DNA of 64,000 nt from positions 1 to 64,000 of the IMG/VR virus record IMGVR_UViG_3300031951_000017. The stretch is one strand, 5' to 3'. Source of the stretch: a virus. Below, in pieces: positions 1-11,100 of the stretch; within the stretch, counting starts at the first letter, position 1; the number at the start of each line of letters is the position of its first letter. The translations under genes were made by a program, and so were the position numbers. The notes under the pieces were generated by a model that saw nothing but the letters and a program-made list of their open reading frames with translations, searched no databases and was not told where the DNA came from.

Positions 1-636
1 TGGTACACCTCCGTTAATTGTTAAATTAATCTCACCACCAGGTGTTAAATTACATACAGAATCGTTAGTAACATCAGTACTTAACGTGAACCCTTGTGCA
101 TCATTATTAACTATAAGATTACCCGTAATTCCTGTACAACCTCCATCATCTTCTAAAATTACGTAATAATTACCTAGTGGTAATCCACTTATGATATATG
201 GATTATCATTAGATGACGTAATTTCTAATAGTCTATCACTATCCGCATCATATAAACTAAACGTATAAAATCGGTTAAAAACAGGTTCTATTGATATTTC
301 AACCTGTCCATCACTATTACCACAAGTATTATTTGTTACAATCGTATCAAACGTAAAACCAGAAGATATGTAAAAATTAAGTGTAGCTAATTGATTACTT
401 GGTGAACTATCGGTAACTTGTACTGTGTAGGTCCCCGCAGTCAAACCCGTAAATAAAAATTCCCCACTAGGTAATAACCCATAAGATGCCCCTGTATATG
501 GTGCAATAATTTGTGCCGTATATGGTCCAGTTCCACCCGAAATGTAGACGGATACTATACCATCGGGTGTTGGTCCTGTACACGTACAATCTCCTGTAGT
601 ACTATAAATGACTGGGGATAAAAAAGGTAATGCCAT
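1..636 (-). CDS. SprB-repeat tail/adhesin protein, 3' end beyond window
   Basis: The frame opens with MALPFLSPVIYS at 636 and stays open to base 1, giving at least 212 residues. Two or more tandem units resemble the SprB repeat of Flavobacterium gliding adhesins. The first has GGTGPYTA followed by GLTAGTYTVQVTDS. The second has NNTCGNSDGQVEISIEP, then SGLPLGNYYVILED and a GGC motif, and a third begins near TNDSVCNLTPGGEI. Each unit has the GGxxPY / GLxxGxYxVxVxD pattern. The ATG overlaps the stop of the preceding gene as TAATG, so translation is probably coupled to the baseplate operon upstream. A distal fibre or host-binding adhesin is the likely role. The repeat assignment is by eye and the binding role is inferred. 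Confidence 0.75.
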   Translation of the reverse strand, partial: MALPFLSPVIYSTTGDCTCTGPTPDGIVSVYISGGTGPYTAQIIAPYTGASYGLLPSGEFLFTGLTAGTYTVQVTDSSPSNQLATLNFYISSGFTFDTIVTNNTCGNSDGQVEISIEPVFNRFYTFSLYDADSDRLLEITSSNDNPYIISGLPLGNYYVILEDDGGCTGITGNLIVNNDAQGFTLSTDVTNDSVCNLTPGGEINLTINGGVP

Positions 637-3596
637 TAGTTACAAATTATACTATAATCAACGTTTAATTTTATTTCAATATTGGTGGTGTTACTAAGTG
701 GGTTAAATCCTAAATATGTAATAATTATATTACCATTTTCAATTTCATAGGTAAATCCGTAACTTAATAGAGTCGGTAAATTAGCTTCTAACGTATCTAC
801 CCAAAGATTATTTGTTGGTGTGTCACTATTACCATATCCAATATAAAAATTTTCATTGATTACATTGGAACCATTAAGTACCACAACTATTGACCAATTT
901 GTTTGTATAGAATTTTGGTCACATGTCAGTCCTTGGGTTATTTTTTCGTTAATATATTCACCACTTATTTGATTTAATAATGATTGGAAACTAACATATG
1001 AAGTATTACCATTAGTCCAGGGAAACACTGGGAATGTCACAATTTGTTCACATCCACCTTGTAAAAATAAATTACCTTCAATTAAACAAGGTTTACACAA
1101 AACATTTGGAACATCTACATTACAATTCCTTGGGATTTTGTAGATATACTTCTGTCTTTGGAAGGGGGCGTTTTCGTATTTTATACCTCCGTTCCAAATA
1201 GTTGATGCCGGAATCATTTGTTCAACAAGTTTAGTCCAATATTGTCCTAAATTGTTAACATAATTAATTAGTGTTTGATATGTAAAGTTATTATTAGGAA
1301 CATTTATTGCAGTTCCTGATTGTAAATATTCCCAATATATTGAGGCTAGGTCATCATATCCTGACGTAGTTTGTCGGTTTGATGCGTTAATTCTATTTTG
1401 CCAAAAAGTCGAAGCAAATTCAAAAAAAGTTTGTTTGTTTGGTGGTACTGAAACACTATTACCAAATTTAGTACTTTTTAGTTTTCTTAAAGTAACAGGG
1501 GAGGTATTTGGAATAGGGAACCCATATTTTTTAGACATTTCCCAAACATCATAGACTAACCCTTTAGCAGGATTCATAAATACGTCTATATTTTTAACAT
1601 TTAATACCAATCTATCGTCCTGAGCATAGTAATAGGAATTAAATCCTCCAGTATTTGAAATCCTTAATTTATTATTCTGAATAGACCAACTCTTTTTATT
1701 ATCATATACTTTAAGAAGTTTAAACCCTTCGTTCATATATGGAAACTTTCTAAATCTGTCCAAATATTTTTGACCATAAGTAAATTTTTGAAATTCTGTT
1801 TGGATATTTGGATTTTGTCCTGTGAATACTGAACTATCTCTTGAAACGTCCTGTGGACTTGTGTGTGGTGGAGTTAATTCATACCATCCAGCCCCAAGTT
1901 GGAAAAAGAACGACTCAGTGTCTCTAGGTGCTTTTGGGTAACCTTCAGCATCAACAGGATAATCTTCTTCACTAGTATCAACATTTGTTATTTTAAACTC
2001 AGTAGTAAATCCTGAAAATGGTTGACCATAAATAGAAAATACATTAGATGAATCAAAAACAGTTACTTCCTCAACATATGTCCCCCCAGAAATTTCAGCC
2101 CACTGAGTATTAAAATTTCTCATATTAATTTTTTGGTCAGCCAAATAAATTGTTTCATTAAATTCAATCATTGCTTCGGGAGCCCCAATTAATCTTAACA
2201 AAAACTCAATAGATTTTCTTGTACCTTTGGACTTAAATAACCAAGCGGAGTTTAGGATTAAATTCTTATAAAACTGAAAATTAATCTCAGACGGAGTTAA
2301 ACTTCTAGCCATTCCAGGGAATGGTGATTTAGCACCATTTCCAAAAATAGATTTTAAAAAGTCTTCCTCTGTAATTGGAGAGACGTTAATATTCCAACCC
2401 AAAGTTTGTGATAAATTTTTAAGTAAGGCTGATGGTACATCATTTTTTGTGTTGTAGTTTACTGAATTCATAAATGCTAAAGCATCAATAAATTTTTTCA
2501 CTTCATCAAAACTTCTACCATAAATTGATAAAACTTTTTGTACTTTCTGGTCAGTGGTATCAAATTCTTTAAACGCATCAGTTACTAAAAATCTTGTAAT
2601 TAAATTGGTTTTAGCTGCGTCAAAATTTGTCGCAATTTCATTTAACTGATTAATATAGTTTGTAAACTTTTGTGTTCGTATATCTAGATTCCAAGTACCA
2701 TCTAAAGGCCAAGTAACCGTCTCATTGTCAATGAATATCGAACCATCGTCGTTTTGTTTTGGAACTTGGAAAATTGCACTATATTTTGGAACAACTAATC
2801 TATTAAGAAGATATCTTTCAATTTCGTCAAATGGTTCGGTAAATGCAACTTCTGTATAGTATTCATTTGGTCGAATAATAAGTGTGTCAACAATAGTAGT
2901 AACATTACCTGTAAAAGGTTGTCCTGAAACAGTTAAAGTTAAGTAACCCGTTGATAATGTGTTAGTTGGGACAATGTTTATTACTTGGTATTCATTATCA
3001 TTAACATTTAAGGCGTATTTAGAGTATTGAACCGTCATATTTCTTAAAAAAGAAACTGGCATTTCTCTAACTTCCATATTTCTTGTAGAATTGATAGTAA
3101 AATCAATACCAAAAGGATTTCTAGTTCTAGATAATGGTATTGAAAACGTAGTGGTATTATCTTCACCATCATATTGAACATTTAGTGCGGTATAACCAGA
3201 GGATATGTCCTCAGAATACTGATAAATTTCTAACGCTGCGGGAAAATAATTTACTATTTGTGTTACGGAAGCCGCAAATCTTTTGGTTAATGGTCCGTAT
3301 ATTGAAAATTTAGTAACATTTGTTAAGTCAAAGTTTGGGTAAACACCAAATTCTTTATTAACAATTCTTTTAGTTTCTTCAACTGAAGATATTTGTAAAT
3401 TATCTAATGTTATTGGTTTTGAAAATGCTCCAATACTAAAGGTACGATTAACTTTTTCAGTTAAACTAGTTGTAAACGCAAAATTCCCTTGGGTTAGTCC
3501 TCCCCCATCAACAACTTGGAATCCGACAATATTATCGGAGAAAGTTCCAGCTCCGGAAGATGGTCTAGGTGGATATTTAAAAAAATTTGTCGGCAT
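636..3596 (-). CDS. Large baseplate/tail structural protein, tail-protein-I-like segment
   Basis: A 986-residue protein that I cannot assign to a named family with confidence. Around residues 345-490 it has a helical region: a FKEFDTTDQKVQKVLSIYGR segment, then FYKNLILNSAWLFKSKGT and RKSIEFLLRLIGAP. The 'skGTxxsixxllxxxGxP' pattern is what one sees in baseplate-edge proteins of the P2 gpI / phage tail protein I kind. The C-terminus has a Cys cluster (NCNVDVPNVLCKPC) and a beta-rich end. Its ATG overlaps the preceding stop as TAATG. It sits in a run of baseplate-type genes after gp25 and gp6, so a peripheral baseplate subunit linking to fibres is likely. No signal peptide or membrane segment is visible. 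Confidence 0.6.
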   Translation of the reverse strand: MPTNFFKYPPRPSSGAGTFSDNIVGFQVVDGGGLTQGNFAFTTSLTEKVNRTFSIGAFSKPITLDNLQISSVEETKRIVNKEFGVYPNFDLTNVTKFSIYGPLTKRFAASVTQIVNYFPAALEIYQYSEDISSGYTALNVQYDGEDNTTTFSIPLSRTRNPFGIDFTINSTRNMEVREMPVSFLRNMTVQYSKYALNVNDNEYQVINIVPTNTLSTGYLTLTVSGQPFTGNVTTIVDTLIIRPNEYYTEVAFTEPFDEIERYLLNRLVVPKYSAIFQVPKQNDDGSIFIDNETVTWPLDGTWNLDIRTQKFTNYINQLNEIATNFDAAKTNLITRFLVTDAFKEFDTTDQKVQKVLSIYGRSFDEVKKFIDALAFMNSVNYNTKNDVPSALLKNLSQTLGWNINVSPITEEDFLKSIFGNGAKSPFPGMARSLTPSEINFQFYKNLILNSAWLFKSKGTRKSIEFLLRLIGAPEAMIEFNETIYLADQKINMRNFNTQWAEISGGTYVEEVTVFDSSNVFSIYGQPFSGFTTEFKITNVDTSEEDYPVDAEGYPKAPRDTESFFFQLGAGWYELTPPHTSPQDVSRDSSVFTGQNPNIQTEFQKFTYGQKYLDRFRKFPYMNEGFKLLKVYDNKKSWSIQNNKLRISNTGGFNSYYYAQDDRLVLNVKNIDVFMNPAKGLVYDVWEMSKKYGFPIPNTSPVTLRKLKSTKFGNSVSVPPNKQTFFEFASTFWQNRINASNRQTTSGYDDLASIYWEYLQSGTAINVPNNNFTYQTLINYVNNLGQYWTKLVEQMIPASTIWNGGIKYENAPFQRQKYIYKIPRNCNVDVPNVLCKPCLIEGNLFLQGGCEQIVTFPVFPWTNGNTSYVSFQSLLNQISGEYINEKITQGLTCDQNSIQTNWSIVVVLNGSNVINENFYIGYGNSDTPTNNLWVDTLEANLPTLLSYGFTYEIENGNIIITYLGFNPLSNTTNIEIKLNVDYSIICN

Positions 3597-4504
3597 TATT
3601 GGACTATATTATTGAAGTTTTTACTAAAATCAATATTATCATTTCTGTCTTGTCTGACTTCAAATAATAGTTTATTAAATTGGTCTCTGACCTCAAATAA
3701 GTTATATTGTTTGTAGATATTATTACTACTATCGTACATAGTGTAGATACCATCATCAATAGACTTAGTTTGATTTCCAAACAATGCAATTGCTAATGTT
3801 GATGCATCATGTTCAACCATTTCCACTTCTACTACCGTAGGGTTGAAGAAGGTATTTGTTATAACTATTGATTGACCTGGTTGTCCAATAAATGGTGTTG
3901 CGTTTGGTTTGTTTGTCGGTGCCGTGGATGGTGACAAAGTACAAAACATTAGATTTGTCTTTGAATCAGTGTATCGATATCTAACTGCCTTTTGAACCGT
4001 ATTTGTTAAATTCTGTGTTACAGGTTCACAATAAAAATTAGACGTTATAAGTCTGAAAAAATTTGGTATTTTTGCTCCCGAATCTCTTAAATATTCAACA
4101 CGATACCCAACAAGTTCTTGTGGTACAAATTTATTTAAAAATTCAGTAGGTACATTAGACAAGTCAATTACAATTCCTTTAACATTTGGTAAAGAAGTTA
4201 AAACTCCACAATCCGTTATTGTAGTTCTGATTTGTGCAGGTCTTATATAAACAGTATATATACCTAAAGCGTTAAAATCTGAAGCAGGTAATTTTAAATT
4301 ATATAAACCCCCTAAAATTTCAACATCAGCATTACCACCTGTTTCAGCATTATTGAAATAGGGTCGTAAAACATCTCTAGAATTTAATTTTTTTAGTACA
4401 AAATTACTTGTAACGTCCCTTGATGGGGTATAGTTTAGTATTACCTCCACATCATCAGGGGATACATCTGCAGGTCTTATTGTACCATATGAACCAACTG
4501 CCAT
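3596..4504 (-). CDS. Unknown structural protein of the baseplate gene run
   Basis: A 302-residue protein starting MAVGSYGTIRPADVSPDDVEV. The composition is beta-rich, with short hydrophobic stretches and many Asn/Thr residues, as in tail proteins. A central GLYNLKLPASDFNALGIYTVYI segment looks like an immunoglobulin-like strand pair. The C-terminus (NNIYKQYNLFEVRDQFNKLL) is amphipathic. The gene follows the preceding stop by one base (TAAAATG) and ends in a TAATG overlap with the next gene, so all members are probably co-translated in fixed ratio. I do not recognise a family. The context suggests a virion protein at the baseplate periphery. Confidence 0.55.
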   Translation of the reverse strand: MAVGSYGTIRPADVSPDDVEVILNYTPSRDVTSNFVLKKLNSRDVLRPYFNNAETGGNADVEILGGLYNLKLPASDFNALGIYTVYIRPAQIRTTITDCGVLTSLPNVKGIVIDLSNVPTEFLNKFVPQELVGYRVEYLRDSGAKIPNFFRLITSNFYCEPVTQNLTNTVQKAVRYRYTDSKTNLMFCTLSPSTAPTNKPNATPFIGQPGQSIVITNTFFNPTVVEVEMVEHDASTLAIALFGNQTKSIDDGIYTMYDSSNNIYKQYNLFEVRDQFNKLLFEVRQDRNDNIDFSKNFNNIVQ

Positions 4505-4505
4505 T

Positions 4506-5660
4506 TTATCTTAATTTAAAAAATTTATATCCATATTTTTCCAAGTCACCCATATTATCAACTTCATTCAATCTTTCAATCCTTTCAAGTGCGGAATTCT
4601 TACCTCTTTCAATAAATACATTACTTTGTATTTCTGTTTGAAAAGCTACGTTAATTAATACCTCTTCTTTTGTAATTGGTTCCGCAACCAACCAATCTTT
4701 CGTTAATCCGTATGACTCTACAAATTGAATTGTTGTACCATCTTTGAAATCAATGTATCTATCTTGTTGGATGGTGTAACCTGTATAATTCTCAGTAATG
4801 TCAGTTATTTGTCCGTAGGGTTCTCCTCCTTTAAAGATAACTGATTGTTTAAATTTCTGAACACCATACGATTGTAATTCATTAATTCTTGATTGAGTGT
4901 ATGATGATACTATAAGTGGGGCGTCTATATAACTACTAGAAATTTGGTCTTCAACAAAATTATTAGAATCTCCTGTAAATAAATAATCGTAGGATATTGG
5001 GGTGTCCGCCCAATTTAAATTAAAAGAAGTGAAAAACACAGTTCCGTTAGGATTCTCAATTGTAACATCAGTAAAAGGAAGTTTAATTTTTTTAAAAATT
5101 TCATTGATTCCCCAGGGTGTTGTTTGGGTGAGTTTTATATTATATTCTGTTTGTTCAAGAATATTTTGAAATGTGTGGCTAATATAATTGGGTGCAAAAT
5201 TATTTAAATTCTCAGAAAACCCATCACCCCATTCTATTTTAAAACTAGTTTGTTTTATAAAGTTAGATTTATTATCGGAAGTATTATAAACATAAACGGT
5301 ATAAGGGTCAGCAGAAGTTGCGGAAAATACAAAATTTGTAACAACGTCTTTCTGTGATATTGCACCATCAAAAACACTATAAAACCCATAATCAACCGCA
5401 CTCTCAACTAACAAAATTGGTATTGACATATCAACGAATGTTGATGTTCCATTTGTCCCTCCTGTCACTAATTGTGTCATTGAGGAATAAACTGACACAA
5501 ATTCAGTTGGTATGAATGTCGATGTTGTAGTAGTCGTATCACAACAAGGGTCAACTTCTTGGGTAATCGTTTCAGAAGGGCCATCGTAAGGTACTGTGAA
5601 TATTTTATTCAGGATTACCTCAGGCGATATTTTTACATAATATTTATTTTCGTTATTCAT
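4506..5660 (-). CDS. Structural protein with PKD-like beta domain
   Basis: A 384-residue protein. Residues 37-46 hold a CC pair followed by a run of five Thr, which looks like a flexible linker after an N-terminal anchoring segment. Residues about 140-190 contain FKIEWGDGFSENL, then SHTFQ and YNIKLTQTTPWG. This matches the layout of a PKD-like beta sandwich (WGDG ... HtF ... yxIxLtxt). The C-terminal tail NVFIERGKNSALERIERLNE then DNMGDLEKYGYKFFKLR is charged and probably mediates assembly. TAATG overlap with the upstream gene. A peripheral baseplate or fibre-connector protein is the inferred role. PKD-like domains are known in carbohydrate-binding contexts, but no ligand can be read here. 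Confidence 0.55.
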   Translation of the reverse strand: MNNENKYYVKISPEVILNKIFTVPYDGPSETITQEVDPCCDTTTTTSTFIPTEFVSVYSSMTQLVTGGTNGTSTFVDMSIPILLVESAVDYGFYSVFDGAISQKDVVTNFVFSATSADPYTVYVYNTSDNKSNFIKQTSFKIEWGDGFSENLNNFAPNYISHTFQNILEQTEYNIKLTQTTPWGINEIFKKIKLPFTDVTIENPNGTVFFTSFNLNWADTPISYDYLFTGDSNNFVEDQISSSYIDAPLIVSSYTQSRINELQSYGVQKFKQSVIFKGGEPYGQITDITENYTGYTIQQDRYIDFKDGTTIQFVESYGLTKDWLVAEPITKEEVLINVAFQTEIQSNVFIERGKNSALERIERLNEVDNMGDLEKYGYKFFKLR

Positions 5661-6445
5661 TAAGGATTAATATATTCATACCATTTTATGGGACTTGTGT
5701 CACCAACTCTTAATCCTGCATCATCATATACTTTATATGTGAAATTATCGTAGTTTAAATCTACTTGATAATAAAAATATTTTGACGGGTCAAATGTTGT
5801 TCTAGACCCTCCAATTTGATTTTGGGGTCGGTTCATCATTTTAACAAAAATACCTAATCTCGCATCAAAAAATTTAGCGGTCATATAAAAACGACTTATA
5901 TCAAGGTATTGTCTATTTCTTAACCAATAAATGAAATACCCTTCTAAATCCCCTATATAGTCTAGTTTAAATTTTGGTGTTTTAATCTTAACTTCATTTA
6001 AACCAACGGTTGTTGTTGTAGTATCTCCCTGTTGTGTCGGTATAATTATTGTGAGATAGTTAATCTGTTCATTTTCAATTTTACTATCGTAAAAATCTAT
6101 TTTGAAGAAAGAGTTTTTAAATTGTTTACGGAAATAATAAACTTCGGTCGCTGTAAATCCTTCCGCTAAATATGAATTAAAGTATTGTATATTATTAGGT
6201 GTCGACCCTGTTGGTGAGAAATAAAACTCATAATTTATATCGGTCTTAGGTGTTAACTCGTGTTTGGCATGTGAGAATCTAGCGACCTCAAAATCACTTC
6301 CGTTGTTTAGGATTTCTGAAAGAACTTTTGTTTCATAAACACCGATGTCATTCAACTGGTCCAAATAATCATTATTTGTCTCAATCGGAAGGACTAGTTC
6401 CCTATCCTCTGTATTAAATAATATTTTAAACTTATTGACATTCAT
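5660..6445 (-). CDS. Unknown baseplate-cluster structural protein
   Basis: A 261-residue protein starting MNVNKFKILFNTEDRELVLPIE. It is rich in aromatic residues and Asn. A five-Thr run (GDTTTTTVG) lies near residue 130, echoing the Thr runs in the next gene, the sheath and the hub protein. The C-terminal half (FYMTAKFFDARLGIFVKMMN then YYQVDLNYDNFTYKVYDDAG) looks beta-rich. It overlaps the end of the preceding gene by 14 bases and ends in a TAATG overlap. I do not recognise the family. The position suggests a minor virion component. Confidence 0.5.
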   Translation of the reverse strand: MNVNKFKILFNTEDRELVLPIETNNDYLDQLNDIGVYETKVLSEILNNGSDFEVARFSHAKHELTPKTDINYEFYFSPTGSTPNNIQYFNSYLAEGFTATEVYYFRKQFKNSFFKIDFYDSKIENEQINYLTIIIPTQQGDTTTTTVGLNEVKIKTPKFKLDYIGDLEGYFIYWLRNRQYLDISRFYMTAKFFDARLGIFVKMMNRPQNQIGGSRTTFDPSKYFYYQVDLNYDNFTYKVYDDAGLRVGDTSPIKWYEYINP

Positions 6446-8186
6446 CTAATGATGGTAATTGTATATCTAATACATATTCGTTTATGTTTGTTTCGGGATA
6501 GATTTTGAAATTTATATTTTCAAATGGGTAATGTGATTTGTTTAAATATGGATAATTTACTCCGTTCCCACTTGAGTCGATATACCCATACCCATATATG
6601 TCTCTCCACCTAAATAACCCTAAATTTTCAGAATAAAAAGCGTAGTTTGGAATCCCTACCACATTTTCAGAATTTGCCTCTTCGACATAGTCTGAAAAAA
6701 CTCTAATTGTCATTTTATTATGTGGTTTGTAATAATAACCATTACTATTTGTAGTTGGGTTTTGATTAATGTTAAAAACATTGGGGTTAAATTCAAACTT
6801 ATGGTAATATTCGGAGATTACCATTTCTTCTTGTAAGTAACTATTAAACTCACAAAAATCCCCATAAATCGTATCACCTTCTTTCAAATCTTGATTGTAA
6901 TAGAATGTATAACTATTACCATTAGATGTCTTAGTGTAATTACTAGTTGGTATTTTTGATGAGTTAAGTAAATTACCATCATCCCACCATTGTCCAGAAG
7001 TACGAGCAATGTTAAATTTATATCCCTCTTTCAAGGCTGAATTATCACTACCTAAAGGATTTCTTGGTCTATTAAACCAACCAAAATAACCTTTATTAAT
7101 AATTGTTAAAAATAGTTCACTGACAGGACGATTTAAGTTATCTAATTCATCATCTAAATTAATATCTTTACTAAAAGTAATATTAAAATTTTGAGACCCG
7201 TCAGTTTCAACAACACTCGAAATAAAATTTGGTGTTAATGCCGATGTTTGAAACTTCTTTTTACTAAAAAATCCATTTTGTGAAAACCCTGATTTCAAAG
7301 GTAATGAATCATCAATATTAGTTAATATTTTGTGTTTTCTAACATAATAAATCGATTTTGTGTCTTGTGGGTTTGTTATATCAACAATCTTCTTAAATGT
7401 ACCTAAATTAGAATTTGCAAATGCAGTCGTCTCATACCCAATGTCGTAAATATTAAAAATGATTGATTCCGTACCATAATTAACATCACCTAATACGTCA
7501 ACCTGAAAAATTTTATTGTCATTTACACCCGTCCATCCCCCTAGAAACTCCAATTCAACATAATCACCAGCCAATAAATTATGATTCATAGGACAAGTAA
7601 ATTGTATGTAAGTTCTACCATTAATTTCTTGTCTTGAAATTATAAAAGGTATTCCATCAGAACAAGTCCAACTTATACTATTATTAGGGTCAAAAAAATG
7701 TTGTAGGGTTTTTGTTGAGTCATTTTCATAAGCATAACTTAGGTAATACCCCCAATTATATGTAAATGCACTACTATTAACAAAATCTATATGTGTTGTC
7801 GTATTATCTCTTCTATAAAAATTAAACTCTTTATATTGTGGATACCCATACCATATACCAGGGTGAGAACCACTTACAATTGAATTTTCGGCATCTGTGT
7901 ATGCTAAATCATTTAAGAAGGGTGTGTAATTACCCCCATTTATGTTTGTTGTACCAGTGTAAGCATTAAAAAATACAATATCAACACTAAAAGTTGGTCT
8001 GAATACAGTACACGCCTGCCTCTCATCATCAAAAACTTGGTTAAGATTAACATCAATTGTTCTGTCGTATTCCTCAAGTTCTTGTTGTTTTGAATCAATA
8101 AGTGGTATAAGATTTAAATTAGTGTCAGGATTACTTTTAAATCTTTTTGAACCTAAAACTATCTCTACAGGACTATGTGTATTCAT
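6432..8186 (-). CDS. Unknown large tail/baseplate structural protein
   Basis: A 584-residue protein starting MNTHSPVEIVLGSKRFKSNPDT. It has high Asn, Tyr, Phe and Gly content and predicted beta strands throughout, as in receptor-proximal tail proteins. The N-terminal third contains a CTVFRPTFSVDIVFFN segment and the middle a SWTCSDGIPFIISRQEINGR segment. No enzymatic motif or membrane segment is apparent. The start overlaps the stop of the 1758-residue gene as TAATG, implying coupled translation. No named family can be supported from the sequence. The inferred role is a minor baseplate or fibre component. Confidence 0.5.
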   Translation of the reverse strand: MNTHSPVEIVLGSKRFKSNPDTNLNLIPLIDSKQQELEEYDRTIDVNLNQVFDDERQACTVFRPTFSVDIVFFNAYTGTTNINGGNYTPFLNDLAYTDAENSIVSGSHPGIWYGYPQYKEFNFYRRDNTTTHIDFVNSSAFTYNWGYYLSYAYENDSTKTLQHFFDPNNSISWTCSDGIPFIISRQEINGRTYIQFTCPMNHNLLAGDYVELEFLGGWTGVNDNKIFQVDVLGDVNYGTESIIFNIYDIGYETTAFANSNLGTFKKIVDITNPQDTKSIYYVRKHKILTNIDDSLPLKSGFSQNGFFSKKKFQTSALTPNFISSVVETDGSQNFNITFSKDINLDDELDNLNRPVSELFLTIINKGYFGWFNRPRNPLGSDNSALKEGYKFNIARTSGQWWDDGNLLNSSKIPTSNYTKTSNGNSYTFYYNQDLKEGDTIYGDFCEFNSYLQEEMVISEYYHKFEFNPNVFNINQNPTTNSNGYYYKPHNKMTIRVFSDYVEEANSENVVGIPNYAFYSENLGLFRWRDIYGYGYIDSSGNGVNYPYLNKSHYPFENINFKIYPETNINEYVLDIQLPSLDECQ

Positions 8187-11100
8187 TATATCAATTCGTC
8201 ATTAATGTATTTATTTCTAAACTTATCAAATGCCGATGACCCTTTGACAACTCCAAAATAGAAAAAGAATGGTGTACCAAAAGTGATTGTGTCATTATAC
8301 CCACTTGGGACCGCATCTGTTGGTAATCCATTTCCATCTACATTATAAATAAACCCTTTCCAATTTTTTTGTAGTGTTGAGCCCACAACTTGATATTGCG
8401 AGGTTGGGGAGAATCTATCCAAAGATTGGTATCTTATCTTAAAATACCCGCTCTCATTTGTATCCCAATTGTTATTTTGATTTCCAAAAATGGTATTGGA
8501 AGAACTATACTTAACATTCCATTGGTACATAGGAACAATTTGTGATTTAGTTGTAATGTAACTAAAATCTCCAATGTTTGGACTAACTGTTGCGTTATTA
8601 TTCCATATTTTTCTTCTTGGTGTAATATAATCTCTACTTTGGTTATCTGCAGAAAAGAATATTTCAAAATATGCGTAATTACTACTATCTCTCTTCAACT
8701 TCACATCAGTATTCATATTATAACTTTCAGGTGAAAACTCACTAACTCCAAACTCTGAATTTGTTGATATCATTTGGGAGTAATCTCCGTCAATTACTCC
8801 AGGTATTAAATTTCCTGATGGATTCCATCTGTCATTATTAAAAAATCCAGATATTGATGGGTCACTACCTCCTCCTGAACCTGGTATTAATAATGAAATA
8901 AAACTTTCATTAACAAGTCTACTAAGAATTAAAATGTTTAAAATGTCGGTAACATCTTTAAATGATGTTGAGTCTAATTGGTCAACAATATATCCATCGT
9001 AATCGTCATTGAAAACAATTTCTTGTAAATATGAAACTTTGGGACCTAAATCAAGGATTGTTGTTGGTTGGCCCAATTGTTTTTTATTCCCAGCACCATT
9101 TGACCTTTCGTTTTGGTCTCTACCAATGAATTTACCACCACTTGCCGAGGAATAAGGTGAACTTCTATAATAAAATGTGTTAGTAGGGTCGTGGAAATAA
9201 ACTAAGTCCTTACAATAGTTATAAAATGGTTTATTTTGAGTATCGAAGAAAGTTGTCATCTGAAATGGATACATATACAAAGTACCATTTATCCAATTAT
9301 TCCCAAATGTGTGTGAAAATACATCAAAACATAATGCTAGATTTAGTTTTAGTCTTTGGAAAAACTCAGTTAATAAAGTGAAATCTTTAACAATTGAGAT
9401 GATTGGAAAAGATACTAAATTATAACACCCAACACCATAATCAAACCATTTTCGATATCCGCCATTGTTATAGTTTTTACCACAACAACTTCCATCTGAT
9501 TGGTCACAAGGTTTTAGTGAAACTGTGCCATCAGCATTAGTTACATAACACTCTAAAGGTAACGCTTTACTACACTCAGATAATGTTTCAACAAATCCAC
9601 TATATCCGTTAGGAATATCTTCAGTTTCTACCTCAGAAAATGTGTAAGACACAGGTGAAGAACCTAATGAACCAGCTGAACCACTTTCATCAAATAAATA
9701 AATTGTAAAACTGCTATTTTGATGTAGCAGATAAACACCATTACCAGTAGTATTACCTGTTGATACCTGTGTTGATGATGGTAATCTATCGGTCCTCATA
9801 ATTAATTTACTTGGGTTCACCATATTAACTGATGTTGTGGACGGATAGATGTTACTAATATATGCGGCAGGTATCGAACCAACTCGATACGGGAAGGCGG
9901 CACACGCTGGTTCATCTATACTATCTGTCTGTTGTATTAAATTTTGAACACAAGAACTTCCTCCCTCAAGATATTCCCCACTTTGATAACCAAAGAAACT
10001 ATTGTTACCTGTACCAAAGTTATATCCTAATCGTAATGAATAATTCGTGCCACAATCACATGGTCCTTCATTAATATTTGACACAAACCCAGAACCTTGT
10101 ATTTGAACCTTTGTGAAAATACCCCCAGTTTCACTTACCGCGGTTGAACTTACCGATTCACCCAATCTTGAGTAATATCTGATTAAATTACTAGTGTACC
10201 CTGAAAACGTGTTCTGAACATTGAACGTTCCATTAAAAAATATCGTACCAAAAATATCGGTAGAGTTGTTTGTTTGGAACTGGTCATGTCTAGGTAATTT
10301 TAAATTATTGGATGCTTGTATAGGAATATTTAACTTATATTCACCTGTTATTTTTAACCCGGGTTGATTATAATCATTCCAACCAAATATTCTAGATAAA
10401 TCAACTTCTTGTTGTACTTTAGGTGAGTGTGGGTCAACACCTCTTTGTAATATTATTATACCTAAACCATCTCTTCCATCTAACCAATATAACGGACTCC
10501 TAACATTAGAATTTTCAGGGACGTTATATAAAGGACTTGGTGCCAATGCAATACTTCTCCAAAATTGATTAGTACAATCAGTATTTGTACCTAAGAAATT
10601 GGCTAGTGTCATATAAAATTTCATTTCATTAAGTAGATACCTATTTAAAAAATCGGGTCTACTATAATTTCTATTTAAGAAATTACTATTAACACTTGTA
10701 CTATTTGGTGTTAGTGCGGTAAATGAACTTAATGTTAACCCCGTTAGAACCTGGAAATATTCCATATCAGTAGGGTAAACTAAATAGTCTGGGGTTTCTC
10801 CAGTGTAATTTATTACATAATTTACTGGACCAACGTTATTTGCTGGAGCATTTGGGTCAGCATAATTCACAGACCATATACCACCATTCGTAATCGGTGT
10901 TCCTGTTATTGAATTTGTACCTCCAGTGTTCGCAATTGTACTCCCCGTTAAATTTGGGTCACTTGATAATAAAGGATTACTAAACGATATAAGTTGACCT
11001 GTTGGGAAACTTGATATTTCTCCATTATCCACAACTAAAACAATAGTGTTATCAAAATGAAATAATCCTCCATTCCCAGATATTGTTCTTTTTACTTGAT

